Positions 7,670 through 17,240 of a stretch of DNA of 59,235 bases are shown piece after piece. Origin of the DNA: Paludibacteraceae bacterium (lineage in GTDB: Bacteria > Bacteroidota > Bacteroidia > Bacteroidales > Paludibacteraceae); NCBI GenBank assembly GCA_017542915.1, contig JAFXWI010000024.1, forward strand, positions 1-59,235, in the 5' to 3' direction. The translations under genes were made by a program, and so were the position numbers. Within the stretch, counting starts at the first letter, position 1. Every line of letters starts with the position of its first letter. The notes under the pieces were generated by a model, which searched no databases, was not told the origin of the DNA, and was given only the letters and a program-made list of their open reading frames with translations.

Positions 7670-9022
7670 TTAGCGAACTTGTGCACCTTGGAGGTTGAAG
7701 AGCTTGTTGTCACGAACGATGTAGATAACACCATCAACAACAACTTTGTGAGCCTTCTCGGTCAGAACAACGTTCTCAATGCCTTGCTCAGCAACGCTCC
7801 AACGATAGTTTTCACCGCTGAGGTCGAGCTCTATCAACTTGCAAGGAGTGCCTTTATAGGTATCATCCTGCCAGAGCTGACCGAATACGAGTTGGTTGTC
7901 ACCAATCTTAGCCCACTCTTCGTTCTCTGCATCGTAAGCCTCGAGCTCTTGATCCCAAGCACCAGCGCTACGGAACTTGAAGTACTGCGAAGCTTTAGCC
8001 TCGAGTGCAACGAAGTACCAGCCGGTTTCCAGTTTCTCCATAGCGGTTCCCTGCCAATCATCGAAGGTACCGATGATCTCAACAGCCTCCGGGCAGTTCA
8101 ATGCCGGGAGATTAACAGTGATAACGGTGTACTCAGACGGCGAAGCATCGCACTTTGCAAAACGATACATATCGTTGTTGCTATAGTCCAAAACGATTAT
8201 AGAGTCTGCACCCAGTTCGTAGTTACCGAAGTTAGCCCAAGCATCGTTAATTGTATCATAGTACTGCATCTCGTTCGACCAATCACCAGCTGCACCTGCT
8301 TTGAATTTAAATCCGTGACCCTCTTGATCAACGAAAGAGATTGTATATACGGTGTTGAATTCCTCGTCTAATTCCTCATTCATGGCAGTACCATTCCAAC
8401 CTTCAAAGTCACCAGCAATAGTCGGTACCATGTCCGGACAAGCATCAGGAGCATAGAGGTTAATTGTATATGTATGCTTAATTACCGGAGCGCACGGAGT
8501 TTTGTGTTTCTTCCAATACTTAAGCTGATAAATGTAAGCACCTGCAGAAGCGTATGAAATGTTGCACTCACCATCGTAACCAGCAACAAGATTCATCTGA
8601 TTTCCGTCTACAAATACCCAAGAATCCATATCACCACACTGATAATCCCATGTCCAAACACGATCCGTCGGTTCTTGAAGAGGTTTACCCTCAAAGCCTT
8701 CGCTATAAGGAAGCTCAGCAGCATACCAACCATCAAAACCAGGAACTGGCATGAACTTCTCACAGTTGTTGAAAGATTCAGGACCATAAATTGGATCTCC
8801 CGAATCCGGGTCAGTTCCAATAGGATCACCTTTACCCCAGTTGTTCGGAGTGCCAACAAAGCGGATGTCATTACATACTTGTGCATCCTCAATAGGGTTG
8901 ATACAAAGCACAACGTTGTTCACAACATCGTACTCCTTTGCCAAATCAGCAGCCGTAGGAGCTGTGGCAAACAGACTTGCGCTCATGAGCGCAGCTGCAA
9001 ATAATGCATAAAATTTCTTCAT
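7670..9022 (-). CDS. SusE/SusF-like secreted glycan-binding protein with C-terminal sorting-like tail
   Basis: A 450-aa protein with a signal peptide (cleavage near SLFATA) and no lipobox Cys. Two consecutive modules resemble glycogen- or starch-binding beta-sandwiches: IAGDFEGWNGTAMN with FKFKAGAAGDWSNE (about residues 200-270), and IIGTFDDWQGTAME with YFKFRSAGAWDQE (about 315-390). An N-terminal region has a related pattern (FVGTPNNWG). The last 25 residues read DGVIYIVRDNKLFNLQGAQVR, like tails of Bacteroidales secreted proteins and similar to the end of the PL9 fusion in this window. As the last gene of the SusC/SusD operon it probably binds the target glycan at the cell surface. The glycan is unknown. 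Confidence 0.82.
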   Translation of the reverse strand: MKKFYALFAAALMSASLFATAPTAADLAKEYDVVNNVVLCINPIEDAQVCNDIRFVGTPNNWGKGDPIGTDPDSGDPIYGPESFNNCEKFMPVPGFDGWYAAELPYSEGFEGKPLQEPTDRVWTWDYQCGDMDSWVFVDGNQMNLVAGYDGECNISYASAGAYIYQLKYWKKHKTPCAPVIKHTYTINLYAPDACPDMVPTIAGDFEGWNGTAMNEELDEEFNTVYTISFVDQEGHGFKFKAGAAGDWSNEMQYYDTINDAWANFGNYELGADSIIVLDYSNNDMYRFAKCDASPSEYTVITVNLPALNCPEAVEIIGTFDDWQGTAMEKLETGWYFVALEAKASQYFKFRSAGAWDQELEAYDAENEEWAKIGDNQLVFGQLWQDDTYKGTPCKLIELDLSGENYRWSVAEQGIENVVLTEKAHKVVVDGVIYIVRDNKLFNLQGAQVR

Positions 9023-9081
9023 AATAGAATAGATTTTAAGTTGTTAATAATGTTAATTAGTTGTTTTGTATAAATACTAAG

Positions 9082-9095
9082 CATCAAAATTGATG
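9082..9095. other. Small hairpin between susD and the binding-protein gene
   Basis: A 6-bp stem (CATCAA / TTGATG) with a 2-nt AA loop, in the 83-nt spacer after the susD stop (minus strand). It has the same stem-AA-stem layout as the REP-like palindromes. It may modulate expression of the last gene, but there is no T-run. Confidence 0.35.
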
Positions 9096-9105
9096 TTTCA
9101 GTTTC

Positions 9106-10797
9106 TTAAAGAGCATATGTATACCCGTCACCACCCTGCGATGCATAGGGGTTAGTCGAGTCTTCAAGTACTTGCTTCTTGAAGTTCGGGTTGACACGTT
9201 TGTCGTCTGAAGGAATCGGAAACCAATTGATATACTCAGGGACACCAGACTTAAAGATAGCTGATGCGGCACGTCCTTCCCATTGATATTTATTGTTATC
9301 AGCTTGTGGTCCGGCAAATCGACCGAAACGAATCAAATCCGTACGACGCCGACCTTCTCCCCAGAACTCACGACACCACTCATCGCACATTGTCTCTTCA
9401 TCAAGTGTCGTGAGCGGAGCTGCATTAGCACGAGCACGAATGGTAGTATTAAGCAGGTCCTTCGCACCATTAGCATCGCCGAGGCGTAACATAGCCTCTG
9501 CCTTAACCATGTAAGCCTCTGCAATACGCATAAACGGGATATCGGTATCAGCCCACTCAGAATGCGAACCTAAAACACGGTGGATACTATCAACCGTCGA
9601 ATATACCCCAGTGAATTTCGGGCAAGCCCAAGAATCCATAAAGGCTGCACTACCATTCTGAGCACCACCTTCGAGTTTCCATACTTTCGATTTGTAAGCA
9701 GAGCAAAGGATTGCCCTATCATCTTTAACCAGCAGCGGCATTTGGAACTCGTTTGCTTTCGTAGTGAGTGCTACACTTCGGTTGGGGAAAAACTTATACA
9801 CCAATTCAGGCGAAGAGCGAAAACAAGTCCAGTTAGCGGAGCATCCCCATGGGGTCATACCACCAGTACGGTTAGCTGCAATACAGAATTGGGCACCGCA
9901 ATATGATTGGCAATAGTTTCCGTCTTGATAAACAAGCAACACCGCCTCTTTCTGCGCACCATTCTTGTCATTATCTCCCATAAAAAGCATCTGATAGGCA
10001 GAAAAACGAGTATGGTCACCCGGAGTAATCACCGAGTCAGTATGTAACTGATACCCACCATTAATAGCCATATCAGCAGCATCCTTAGCACCTTTCCATT
10101 GCGGAGTACCAGTGTAAACCTCGGCATTCAAGCGAAGACGCGCTAAAAGTAACCAAGCAGCCGTACGATCAACACGATAAAGTTGAAGACGAGTTGGAGG
10201 CAACGCAGCTGTTAAGTCCATTAACTCTCTATCCAACCATGCATAGAGGTTCGGGCGAGAGATAAACTCCGGATAATCGAAACTTTCTTTATCCTGAAAA
10301 GGAGCATAACGGAACATATCAAGCATGTACCAATAGTTGAGTGCGCGAATGAAACGAACCTCTGCAATCTGATAAGCGCCATCTCCATCAGCTGAAGCAT
10401 ACTCAAGGAAGTGGTTACAATACTTAATCACAATAATGAAACGGTCATAAAGCATCTTCACAAGAGCATTATCTCCATTCCACTCCATCGTACGGGCTTC
10501 ACCAACACCGGCATCTGCCCATACCCACCAACCTTCGTCAGTCGGGAACTCATTGAGCTCCCACATTACGCGATAGAAGCCGGACACACCTTCATCCGCG
10601 CCTGCTACATCGGCTGCACCTGCAGGACCTTGCTGACCAGTAGTAGCAAGGGTCGCATATATCTTTGTGAACAATGCGTCTTGGTTAAAACCCGTTACAG
10701 AGTTTTTATCAATAGGCGTAGTATTGAGATCATGCACGCAAGAAACGGACGCGACCCCGAGCAACGCAATGGTTACATATTTCCATATATTTTTCAT
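9106..10797 (-). CDS. SusD/RagB-family nutrient-binding outer-membrane lipoprotein
   Basis: A 563-aa SusD-like lipoprotein that closes over the SusC barrel and binds the glycan outside the cell. The signal peptide ends in a lipobox (VASVSC, Cys20). The alpha-helical TPR core is visible in the middle, including ALNYWYMLDMFRYAPF (about residues 151-166) and TAAWLLLARLRLNAEVYTG (about 209-227). The RagB/SusD C-terminal region includes EAYMVKAEAMLRLG, EFWGEGRRRTDLIRFG and the closing YINWFPIPSDD near residue 530. Length is typical. It is 36 nt downstream of the partner susC. Confidence 0.96.
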   Translation of the reverse strand: MKNIWKYVTIALLGVASVSCVHDLNTTPIDKNSVTGFNQDALFTKIYATLATTGQQGPAGAADVAGADEGVSGFYRVMWELNEFPTDEGWWVWADAGVGEARTMEWNGDNALVKMLYDRFIIVIKYCNHFLEYASADGDGAYQIAEVRFIRALNYWYMLDMFRYAPFQDKESFDYPEFISRPNLYAWLDRELMDLTAALPPTRLQLYRVDRTAAWLLLARLRLNAEVYTGTPQWKGAKDAADMAINGGYQLHTDSVITPGDHTRFSAYQMLFMGDNDKNGAQKEAVLLVYQDGNYCQSYCGAQFCIAANRTGGMTPWGCSANWTCFRSSPELVYKFFPNRSVALTTKANEFQMPLLVKDDRAILCSAYKSKVWKLEGGAQNGSAAFMDSWACPKFTGVYSTVDSIHRVLGSHSEWADTDIPFMRIAEAYMVKAEAMLRLGDANGAKDLLNTTIRARANAAPLTTLDEETMCDEWCREFWGEGRRRTDLIRFGRFAGPQADNNKYQWEGRAASAIFKSGVPEYINWFPIPSDDKRVNPNFKKQVLEDSTNPYASQGGDGYTYAL

Positions 10798-10833
10798 AAG
10801 ACTTGAAATTTTATTGTTTACCTTTGTTATTGA

Positions 10834-13800
10834 TTAGAACTGCAGGTTAACACCGATTACAGTTGTCATCGAACGCGGATAGATATTATTATCCACACCG
10901 CTGAAAATTTCCGGATCAAGACCAGAGTAGCCAGAGATCACAAACGGGTTGCTAACGGTACCGTAAACACGACCACTAATCTTCGGGCGTTTAAACGACC
11001 AACCCAACGTTATATTATCACAACGTAGGAAGGAAGCTTTCTCTACAAAGTAGTCCAAAGCATACCATTCATCACCCAATCTTTGGGATCCAGCTTCATC
11101 TTTGAAAACATTATCTTTGTACATCTGGTCGGTATAATAGGTATTGAAACTGGTCTGCTTCAAGCCATTTACATAATAGGTTCCACGATTGAAGTTAGAC
11201 GGATCAACATCTTGAATACCACCAACCTTTACATCGTTGTACACATAATTACCAATGCTTGCACGGAAAGACATACCAAGATCGAAATCATAGAATTGGA
11301 ATTTCATCTGGAAGCCCATAGTAACCGGAGGAGCCGGATTATGATAGTAATATTTATCCTTCTCGTCGATTACACCATTTTGATCGCGGTCAACAACATA
11401 CCAATACTTTGAACCGTCTTCACGATAAGCTGATTTAGCCTCATATACATAGAATGAAGAAGCTGCATGACCTTTAGCGTGGCGTTGTACAGTATTACCC
11501 ATACCTACGCTAACCGACGGTCCCGTTGTTACAGGAGCTTCATCTTCTCCATTATTCAAGCGAACGATACGATTCTGATTCCAAGTAATGTTATATCCAA
11601 GATCCCATTTAAACTTACGCCCGTAGTCTAAGACAACAGCATTGAGTGCGAACTCAACACCTTGATTGGTCAACGAACCAACGTTCGACATGATATAGTT
11701 ACTGAAGTTGGTACCAGCAGCCACACGTACGCTATTAAGAAGGTCATTGGTTTTACGATAGTAGTAATCAAAACTACCAGAAATACGGTTATTGAGGAAC
11801 GCAAAATCAAAACCTGCGTTGTAGGTAGTCGTCTTCTCCCAAGTTAAGTCAGGTTTGTAACCCTCAGGACGATAACTAAAATACAGAGTATTACCATTCT
11901 TATCCTTAACATATTCGCCATTTGCAGGAATGAGTACATTTCCATCCTTATCCTCAGCAGCATAGTTGCCACCTCCCACAGGGTAATATGCAGAATAGTT
12001 TTTAGTTTTTGTATACTTCGCCAAATATGCATAATCACCGATACCCTCCTGCTGACCAGTGATACCATATCCGAGACGGAGCTTGAGGTCATTGAGCCAA
12101 TGAACATCTTTCATGAAGGACTCTTTGATCTTCCAACCCACAGCCACAGATGGGAAGTAACCCCAACGGTGTTGTTTCGCAAAGCGAGAAGAACCGTCGG
12201 CACGGAAGGTAGCGGTAACCATAATTTGATTCCATCCGATCCAGTTTGCACGACCGAAGAAGGAAACAAGGTAACTCTCCGTTTTAGACTCGCTAGTTTG
12301 ATAGTTGAATGCATGACCAGCCCACGTACCCTTTGAAGGATTAGTCGGGTCAACCAGTTTCATATTGGTCGTTGGGTACATACCATTACCCTCACTATAA
12401 TAGTCATTATAGAAGTGTTGCCACTCATAACCGGCCATGATGTCAAAGTGCTGATTCTCATTAAAGTCCTTATAATACTGCGCATAGCAGTTGAACTGAA
12501 GATTATACTTATGTTTAATCTCATAACCATTCCAACCATAATAGTGGGAGCCCTGACTAGTTGGTTGATTATTAGTCACTTGCTTACCATATGAGTAATC
12601 AGCGCCGAAGTTTGCATGAAGGCGAAGATCTTCGAATCCGTGGATTTTATAATCAGCTTCAAAATTACCGACAAACACACCTGAATTGGCTTTAGAAGAT
12701 TGCAGATTGAGCGCTGCCACAGGATTGTACACACAATTATCTTTCGGTTTCAGCGTCCAACTTGGATCCTCATATGCAGCTTCGCCTGTCGGTTGGTAGT
12801 AACCACCGAACATATTCTGAGCATCCGCGTAAGAAAGGAGAACATCATCATAGATACCACGTGCGCCATCCTGCGGAACTTCAACAGGCTGTGTTGGATC
12901 CATAGAAAGGGCAGCACCAACAACACCGGGCTCATATCTATTGAAGATATACATACCCTTCGCATTGATATTGAAGGAGAGGTGATTATCCAAGAAGGAC
13001 GGGTTGAGGTTCAAAGAAGCGGTAACACGCTGCATCTGCGAGGTCTTAATAATACCATTATTGAGGGTATAACCTACTGATGCGCGATATGGCATGCTTA
13101 CATTCTTGTTTTTAAAACCACCTGTCAAAGAGATGTTATGGTCGGTAGAGATAGCGGTACGATAGATTTTATCCTGCCAATCCGTATTCTCTTTTCCAAG
13201 GAAACTCATCTGTTCATGGTTATAACCCAACGCCATAGCATATGCACGTATTTCATCGCCATTAAGCGTCTTTAAACGATTAGTAAGCGTACCAAAAGAA
13301 ACGTTACCATCATAAGTCACTTTCATTTTCTGTCCAGCTGCGCCTTTCTTAGTAGTGATGATGATGACACCATTGGAAGCACGCGAACCATAAATAGCGG
13401 TAGCGGAAGCATCCTTGAGGACAGTGAAGGTCTCAATATCACTTGGGTTGACCATTGAGAGACCTGATGCAGCGCCAGGGATACCATTGTTATCCATAGC
13501 AAGTCCATCGATGACGATCAACGGGTCGTTGGAAGCGTTCAGAGACGAACCACCACGAATACGGATCGTAGCACCACCACCAGGGGTACCACCACCATTA
13601 GTAACAGTAACACCGGCAACCTTACCGGACAACATATCTGTAGCGGTAGTAGTCAAACCCTTGTTCATGTCATCGGGTTTGATAGCAGTAACAGAACCGG
13701 TAGCATCGTTTTTCTTAACGACACCATATCCCACAACGACAACTTCGTCCAAGACTTCCGCATCTTCAGCGAGACGTACAGAGAGCGAACCATTGGCATC

Positions 13801-14058
13801 GAGTTCCTGCGTTTTATAACCCATGTAGGAAATCGCAAGTTTAGCCCCAGGTGCGACATTAAGTTCAAAATTACCATCAAAATCGGTGATTGTACCATTG
13901 GTTGTACCTATTTCGAGAATAGATGCACCAATAATCGGTTCACCATTCGCTGCATCTACTACTGTACCTTGTACAGTTTTCTGCGCAAAAGCAGTCATGC
14001 CAATGAAGAGCATGATTGAAAGCGCAACAGCCCGTAATGATAAAAAAATTTGTTTCAT
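10834..14058 (-). CDS. SusC/RagA-family TonB-dependent outer-membrane transporter
   Basis: A 1074-aa TonB-dependent importer. A signal peptide (1-25, ending AFAQ) is followed by a carboxypeptidase-regulatory-like domain (about 28-105, VQGTVVDAANGEPIIGASI), a TonB-box-like segment (DEVVVVGYGVVKKND), the plug (about 115-230 with TIRIRGGSSLNASNDPLIVIDG and FTVLKDASATAIYGSRASNGVI), and a 22-strand barrel ending in Phe (VNLQF). These are the hallmarks of SusC. It pairs with the SusD downstream. Neighbouring galK, galM and lacZ suggest a galactose-containing glycan, but this is inference. Confidence 0.97.
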   Translation of the reverse strand: MKQIFLSLRAVALSIMLFIGMTAFAQKTVQGTVVDAANGEPIIGASILEIGTTNGTITDFDGNFELNVAPGAKLAISYMGYKTQELDANGSLSVRLAEDAEVLDEVVVVGYGVVKKNDATGSVTAIKPDDMNKGLTTTATDMLSGKVAGVTVTNGGGTPGGGATIRIRGGSSLNASNDPLIVIDGLAMDNNGIPGAASGLSMVNPSDIETFTVLKDASATAIYGSRASNGVIIITTKKGAAGQKMKVTYDGNVSFGTLTNRLKTLNGDEIRAYAMALGYNHEQMSFLGKENTDWQDKIYRTAISTDHNISLTGGFKNKNVSMPYRASVGYTLNNGIIKTSQMQRVTASLNLNPSFLDNHLSFNINAKGMYIFNRYEPGVVGAALSMDPTQPVEVPQDGARGIYDDVLLSYADAQNMFGGYYQPTGEAAYEDPSWTLKPKDNCVYNPVAALNLQSSKANSGVFVGNFEADYKIHGFEDLRLHANFGADYSYGKQVTNNQPTSQGSHYYGWNGYEIKHKYNLQFNCYAQYYKDFNENQHFDIMAGYEWQHFYNDYYSEGNGMYPTTNMKLVDPTNPSKGTWAGHAFNYQTSESKTESYLVSFFGRANWIGWNQIMVTATFRADGSSRFAKQHRWGYFPSVAVGWKIKESFMKDVHWLNDLKLRLGYGITGQQEGIGDYAYLAKYTKTKNYSAYYPVGGGNYAAEDKDGNVLIPANGEYVKDKNGNTLYFSYRPEGYKPDLTWEKTTTYNAGFDFAFLNNRISGSFDYYYRKTNDLLNSVRVAAGTNFSNYIMSNVGSLTNQGVEFALNAVVLDYGRKFKWDLGYNITWNQNRIVRLNNGEDEAPVTTGPSVSVGMGNTVQRHAKGHAASSFYVYEAKSAYREDGSKYWYVVDRDQNGVIDEKDKYYYHNPAPPVTMGFQMKFQFYDFDLGMSFRASIGNYVYNDVKVGGIQDVDPSNFNRGTYYVNGLKQTSFNTYYTDQMYKDNVFKDEAGSQRLGDEWYALDYFVEKASFLRCDNITLGWSFKRPKISGRVYGTVSNPFVISGYSGLDPEIFSGVDNNIYPRSMTTVIGVNLQF

Positions 14059-14072
14059 CGTATTAGAATTGT

Positions 14073-15212
14073 TTATTTAGTCTTATATTTATGTCCGTCC
14101 AGCATAATGTCGCCGTCTACTTTGTTGAAGTTAGAGAACGCCAACTCATAGAAATAATCAACCTTATGCATCTCTTCAGGAGTTTGCGGTACGCCTCCAA
14201 TTGTAATATTGCAAATCACATCCCAATTACCTTTGAATAGCGTATTAAATTTCTTTGCGTTAGTAAACGAAGAAAAAGTCCACCTAGCATTCGACATATT
14301 TCTTGAAACATCTTCATATCTTGCTTTCGTTGAAGTAGGATCATCGTAGAACTCTTCAGTCCAAATCTGCTCATGATATACATATGAGCCGGAAGTAGCA
14401 CCTGAGGAGGCATCACGAGCAAATATAATTTCACTATTAATAATCTTTAACGGTCCATGGTTAGTCTTGATCTCATTAATCTTAGTTTCCTCAAAAGGCA
14501 CAGAAACCTGACCTTTATATGTATTATCACTTTGTTTTTTAGAACTGAAACGGACGGTATCAGGCACCGCACGCTCCGGATAAGTAGCGTTAAACCACGC
14601 AATTGTATCGTGGTATAAAATCATAGCTTGTTTCGCACTATCAATCTGTTCTTGAGTATAACTTACAACCTGCGTTTTCCATGCTAAATACACTACAGTA
14701 TCATAAGCTGTAGTTATATAATAAGAAGTATCATTAAACACAAAATCATAATTCACAAAATCATTGTGAAGAGCACGAAGATTATCTGCTTGAGAAATAA
14801 GAGATTTCGTCGTCACATAGCCATCTACTCCTATAACTCCATCGCGCCAAACGAGTTCTTTATGTGCCTTTGGATTCTTCAAATCTACGGGAATAATCAT
14901 CGACAAACCATCCGGCGCAAAAGAAGCATCTAACCATGTGAGATTATTAACCGTATCCATATCCGACATGTTACCGGTAGTAGCGATACGATAATAACCA
15001 TTCTTCGTTTCTCCATTTTTAAGGATACCCCATTCTTTAAGGGTTGTAGAAACATTCACAGAATCTATACCCAAGTAGTAATAGACTCCCGGGAAATTTT
15101 TCTGTGCAATCTGCGACTCAATATCAAGGATATCGGTGTCTTTCTTACAAGAGGTAAAGACTGACGATACCAATGCTAGAGCGCATAAGCATAATGTAAG
15201 TTTGTTTTTCAT
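14073..15212 (-). CDS. Uncharacterised outer-membrane-type lipoprotein of the PUL
   Basis: A 379-aa lipoprotein with a lipobox (VFTSC, Cys22). The ATG at 15212 is used; the frame extends upstream to 15368 only by reading through the REP-like palindrome and the MFS gene. The mature part is rich in Tyr, Asp and Thr, with segments such as FPGVYYYLGIDSVN, SFAPDGLSMIIPVDL and YDDPTSTKARYED. No family is recognised. It sits 14 nt upstream of susC in an operon where surface glycan-binding lipoproteins usually lie downstream of susD, so a binding role is likely but unproven. Confidence 0.8.
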   Translation of the reverse strand: MKNKLTLCLCALALVSSVFTSCKKDTDILDIESQIAQKNFPGVYYYLGIDSVNVSTTLKEWGILKNGETKNGYYRIATTGNMSDMDTVNNLTWLDASFAPDGLSMIIPVDLKNPKAHKELVWRDGVIGVDGYVTTKSLISQADNLRALHNDFVNYDFVFNDTSYYITTAYDTVVYLAWKTQVVSYTQEQIDSAKQAMILYHDTIAWFNATYPERAVPDTVRFSSKKQSDNTYKGQVSVPFEETKINEIKTNHGPLKIINSEIIFARDASSGATSGSYVYHEQIWTEEFYDDPTSTKARYEDVSRNMSNARWTFSSFTNAKKFNTLFKGNWDVICNITIGGVPQTPEEMHKVDYFYELAFSNFNKVDGDIMLDGHKYKTK

Positions 15213-15249
15213 AATGTTAGTTATTTTGTTATTTATTCTTTCTATTGGG

Positions 15250-15269
15250 ATCCGCCAAAATTGGCGGAT
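15250..15269. repeat. Small REP-like palindrome, copy 2
   Basis: A 9-bp perfect stem identical to that at 823-842 but with an AA loop. It lies in the 62-nt spacer between the MFS gene and the downstream lipoprotein gene, where it could act as an attenuator or mRNA 3'-end stabiliser within the operon. Confidence 0.7.
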
Positions 15270-15274
15270 AGGTA

Positions 15275-16630
15275 TTACTCTTTCTCTTTGATCAAGAAGA
15301 CGGAGGCGGCACCGAGGATGAGGAGGACACCGGCAACGATGAGCATTCCGGCTTGTACGTGCGCGCACATATATTTAAGGAGTACACCACCGCAGAGGGC
15401 TGCAACGATTTGCGGCACGCAGATCGTGCAGTTGAAAAGACCGAGGTAGTAACCCATGTTTCCGCCCTTGATAGCATTGGTCACGATCGTGAACGGGAGG
15501 GCAAGCATAGCAGCCCAAGCGGCTCCGATGAGTGCGTAACTAATCCAAAGGATATACGGGTCGGTCACATAATAAACGGAGATAAATCCGATAGCACCGA
15601 CGATGAGGGAGATTGCATAAGCGCCTTTGTTACCAAACGCGTGCTCCAACTTCGGCAACACCATTGCCCAGAGGAGCGAGCCGACAGCCTGAATAGCGAA
15701 CACTACTCCAACCCAGTTACCGGCAGTCTGGAAAGCAGCATCCGAAGCGCTAACACCATCCCAGCCGTAACAGTTAGAAGCGATCGCTCCGTTGGAATAC
15801 GTCCACATATACATGAACGCCGCCCAGCAGAAGAACTGCACGAGACCCACTGTCCAGAAAGCTGATGGTGCTTTCACAAGGAGGGAGATGAAACCCGGTT
15901 CCTCCGATTGCTCATTTGACATTTGAGATTTGTCATTTTCCTTAATTCCATGGAACTCCGCATATTCCTGCGGATTGAGCTCCTTGACCGTAGCAAAGGT
16001 ATAGAGCGAACAGAGAATAAGGATTAACGCGCCCGCGTAGAAGGACCATTTGACGGAGTCAGGGATGACACCTTCGGGAGCTGTATTAGCGATACCGATC
16101 CATGTGAAGAAGATCGGGAAGACGTAGCCGACAAGCGAGCCTGCGTTACAGAGAGCAGACTGAATCGCATAAGCGGTACCCTTCTGCTCCTCATTGACCA
16201 TATCGCCCACCATCATCTTAAACGGCTGCATAGCGATGTTGATCGAGGTGTCAAGGAACATGAGGCTGAAGAGGCCAAACCACATAGCCGCATTCAAGCC
16301 AAGGAAGAGAGACTGCGTAAAGGTGAAGTTACCTGCGTTAGGCAGCAATAACATAACAGCTACCGCGATGAGCGCGCCCACGAGCAAATAAGGTTTACGA
16401 CGACCGAGACGATTCCAAGTCTTGTCGCTGTACTTACCCACGAGGGGCTGAACGATCATGCCCATAAGGGGCGGAAGGATCCAAAAGAAGCTCAAGGTGT
16501 GAGGATCAGCTCCTAAGGTAGCAAAAATACGGGAGATGTTGGCGCTCTGAAGCGCGTAAGCAATCTGTACTCCGAAAAATCCAAAACTCAGATTGAAGAG
16601 TTGTGTGAAGGATAAATTCCGTTTCTGCAT
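15275..16630 (-). CDS. MFS sugar transporter (SLC45 / GPH-like)
   Basis: A 451-aa 12-helix major facilitator, the first gene of the PUL operon. It resembles the SLC45-like sucrose/maltose carriers common in Bacteroidales: opening FTQLFNLSFGFFGVQIAYALQ, then a cytoplasmic loop SDKTWNRLGRRKPYLLVGA (about residues 62-80) with the MFS basic motif. It probably moves mono- or disaccharides across the inner membrane by proton symport. The central loop (about 230-245) carries a four-unit heptamer array and encodes a polar linker (ENDKSQMSNEQSEE). The promoter lies at 16709-16740. Confidence 0.9.
   Translation of the reverse strand: MQKRNLSFTQLFNLSFGFFGVQIAYALQSANISRIFATLGADPHTLSFFWILPPLMGMIVQPLVGKYSDKTWNRLGRRKPYLLVGALIAVAVMLLLPNAGNFTFTQSLFLGLNAAMWFGLFSLMFLDTSINIAMQPFKMMVGDMVNEEQKGTAYAIQSALCNAGSLVGYVFPIFFTWIGIANTAPEGVIPDSVKWSFYAGALILILCSLYTFATVKELNPQEYAEFHGIKENDKSQMSNEQSEEPGFISLLVKAPSAFWTVGLVQFFCWAAFMYMWTYSNGAIASNCYGWDGVSASDAAFQTAGNWVGVVFAIQAVGSLLWAMVLPKLEHAFGNKGAYAISLIVGAIGFISVYYVTDPYILWISYALIGAAWAAMLALPFTIVTNAIKGGNMGYYLGLFNCTICVPQIVAALCGGVLLKYMCAHVQAGMLIVAGVLLILGAASVFLIKEKE
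15912..15939. repeat. Heptamer array inside the MFS gene, 4 units (CATTTG family)
   Basis: Plus-strand units TCATTTG, ACATTTG, AGATTTG, TCATTTT. The reverse complement closely matches the array at 56261-56295. It encodes the cytoplasmic loop between the two six-helix halves. Confidence 0.9.
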
Positions 16631-16708
16631 GGTATCAAATTATTGATTCTTTGATAAATATTAAACGTTTTATATTGCAATTGTAAAATATATCTTACAA
16701 ATCGGGCA

Positions 16709-16740
16709 CAAAATTACAACATTTTTTTGATATATGCAAG
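16709..16740 (-). promoter_or_regulatory. Bacteroidota-type promoter for the PUL operon
   Basis: Minus-strand CTTG (16740-16737), a 20-nt spacer and TAATTTTG (16716-16709). The leader to the MFS ATG is about 70 nt. No sigma/anti-sigma pair or hybrid two-component regulator is encoded next to it. Confidence 0.75.
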
Positions 16741-16971
16741 AGTTTTTGCATTTTTTTCGTAAAATTTATGCATTTTTTCTGCAAAATATGTTATAGAACA
16801 TAAAAACATAAAACATAAAAAACACAATAAGGAAAACAAAGATAAATAGCCTGTTCTCTGAAATTGGATTTTTGTCTAAAAAGGTCAAAAATAATACAAA
16901 AAGTATATAATACTAAAGTATTATATAGTAAATGCGGCATTTTTGCGAGGTCTAGGACAAAATGGAGGTTG

Positions 16972-17015
16972 TATCCTTGGGGTATCCTTTGGGTATGTTT
17001 GGGGTATCATTTGGA
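16972..17015. repeat. 11-nt tandem array, 4 units
   Basis: Units TATCCTTGGGG, TATCCTTTGGG, TATGTTTGGGG, TATCATTTGGA. Intergenic, unlike the surrounding A/T-rich DNA in being G-rich on the plus strand. Confidence 0.85.
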
Positions 17016-17194
17016 ATGATATCGTGGTTGATACGTGGACGAGTCGATGCGGAGCCGAGACGGGTCGGTGGGAGGTACGAAAGAGGCGAAGGGGAGGAGG
17101 TTAGTGAGATGAGAAAAAAAGGGCTAAAAATGCCGAATTCATCGGAGGTTTTGGGGGACAAAATACGTTTTTTTACAAAAAAAAGTCATGTACT

Positions 17195-17226
17195 CTTGCA
17201 TATATAAAAAATTATGTGTAACTTTG
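17195..17226 (+). promoter_or_regulatory. Bacteroidota-type promoter for recQ
   Basis: CTTG (17195-17198), a 20-nt spacer and TAACTTTG (17219-17226). The expected transcript starts about 17233, just before the octamer array, so the array is transcribed as leader. Confidence 0.78.
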
Positions 17227-17240
17227 CACCCGAAATGAAT

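Noticed and set aside
15213..15368. N-terminal extension of the PUL lipoprotein
   Set aside because: The extension runs through a palindrome and the antisense side of nothing but the MFS gene 3' end, is Arg/Cys-rich, and would hide the lipobox.
16962..17207. 81-codon open frame in the large intergenic region
   Set aside because: Begins next to the 11-nt repeat array, has no promoter of its own and no recognisable sequence; composition follows local base bias.
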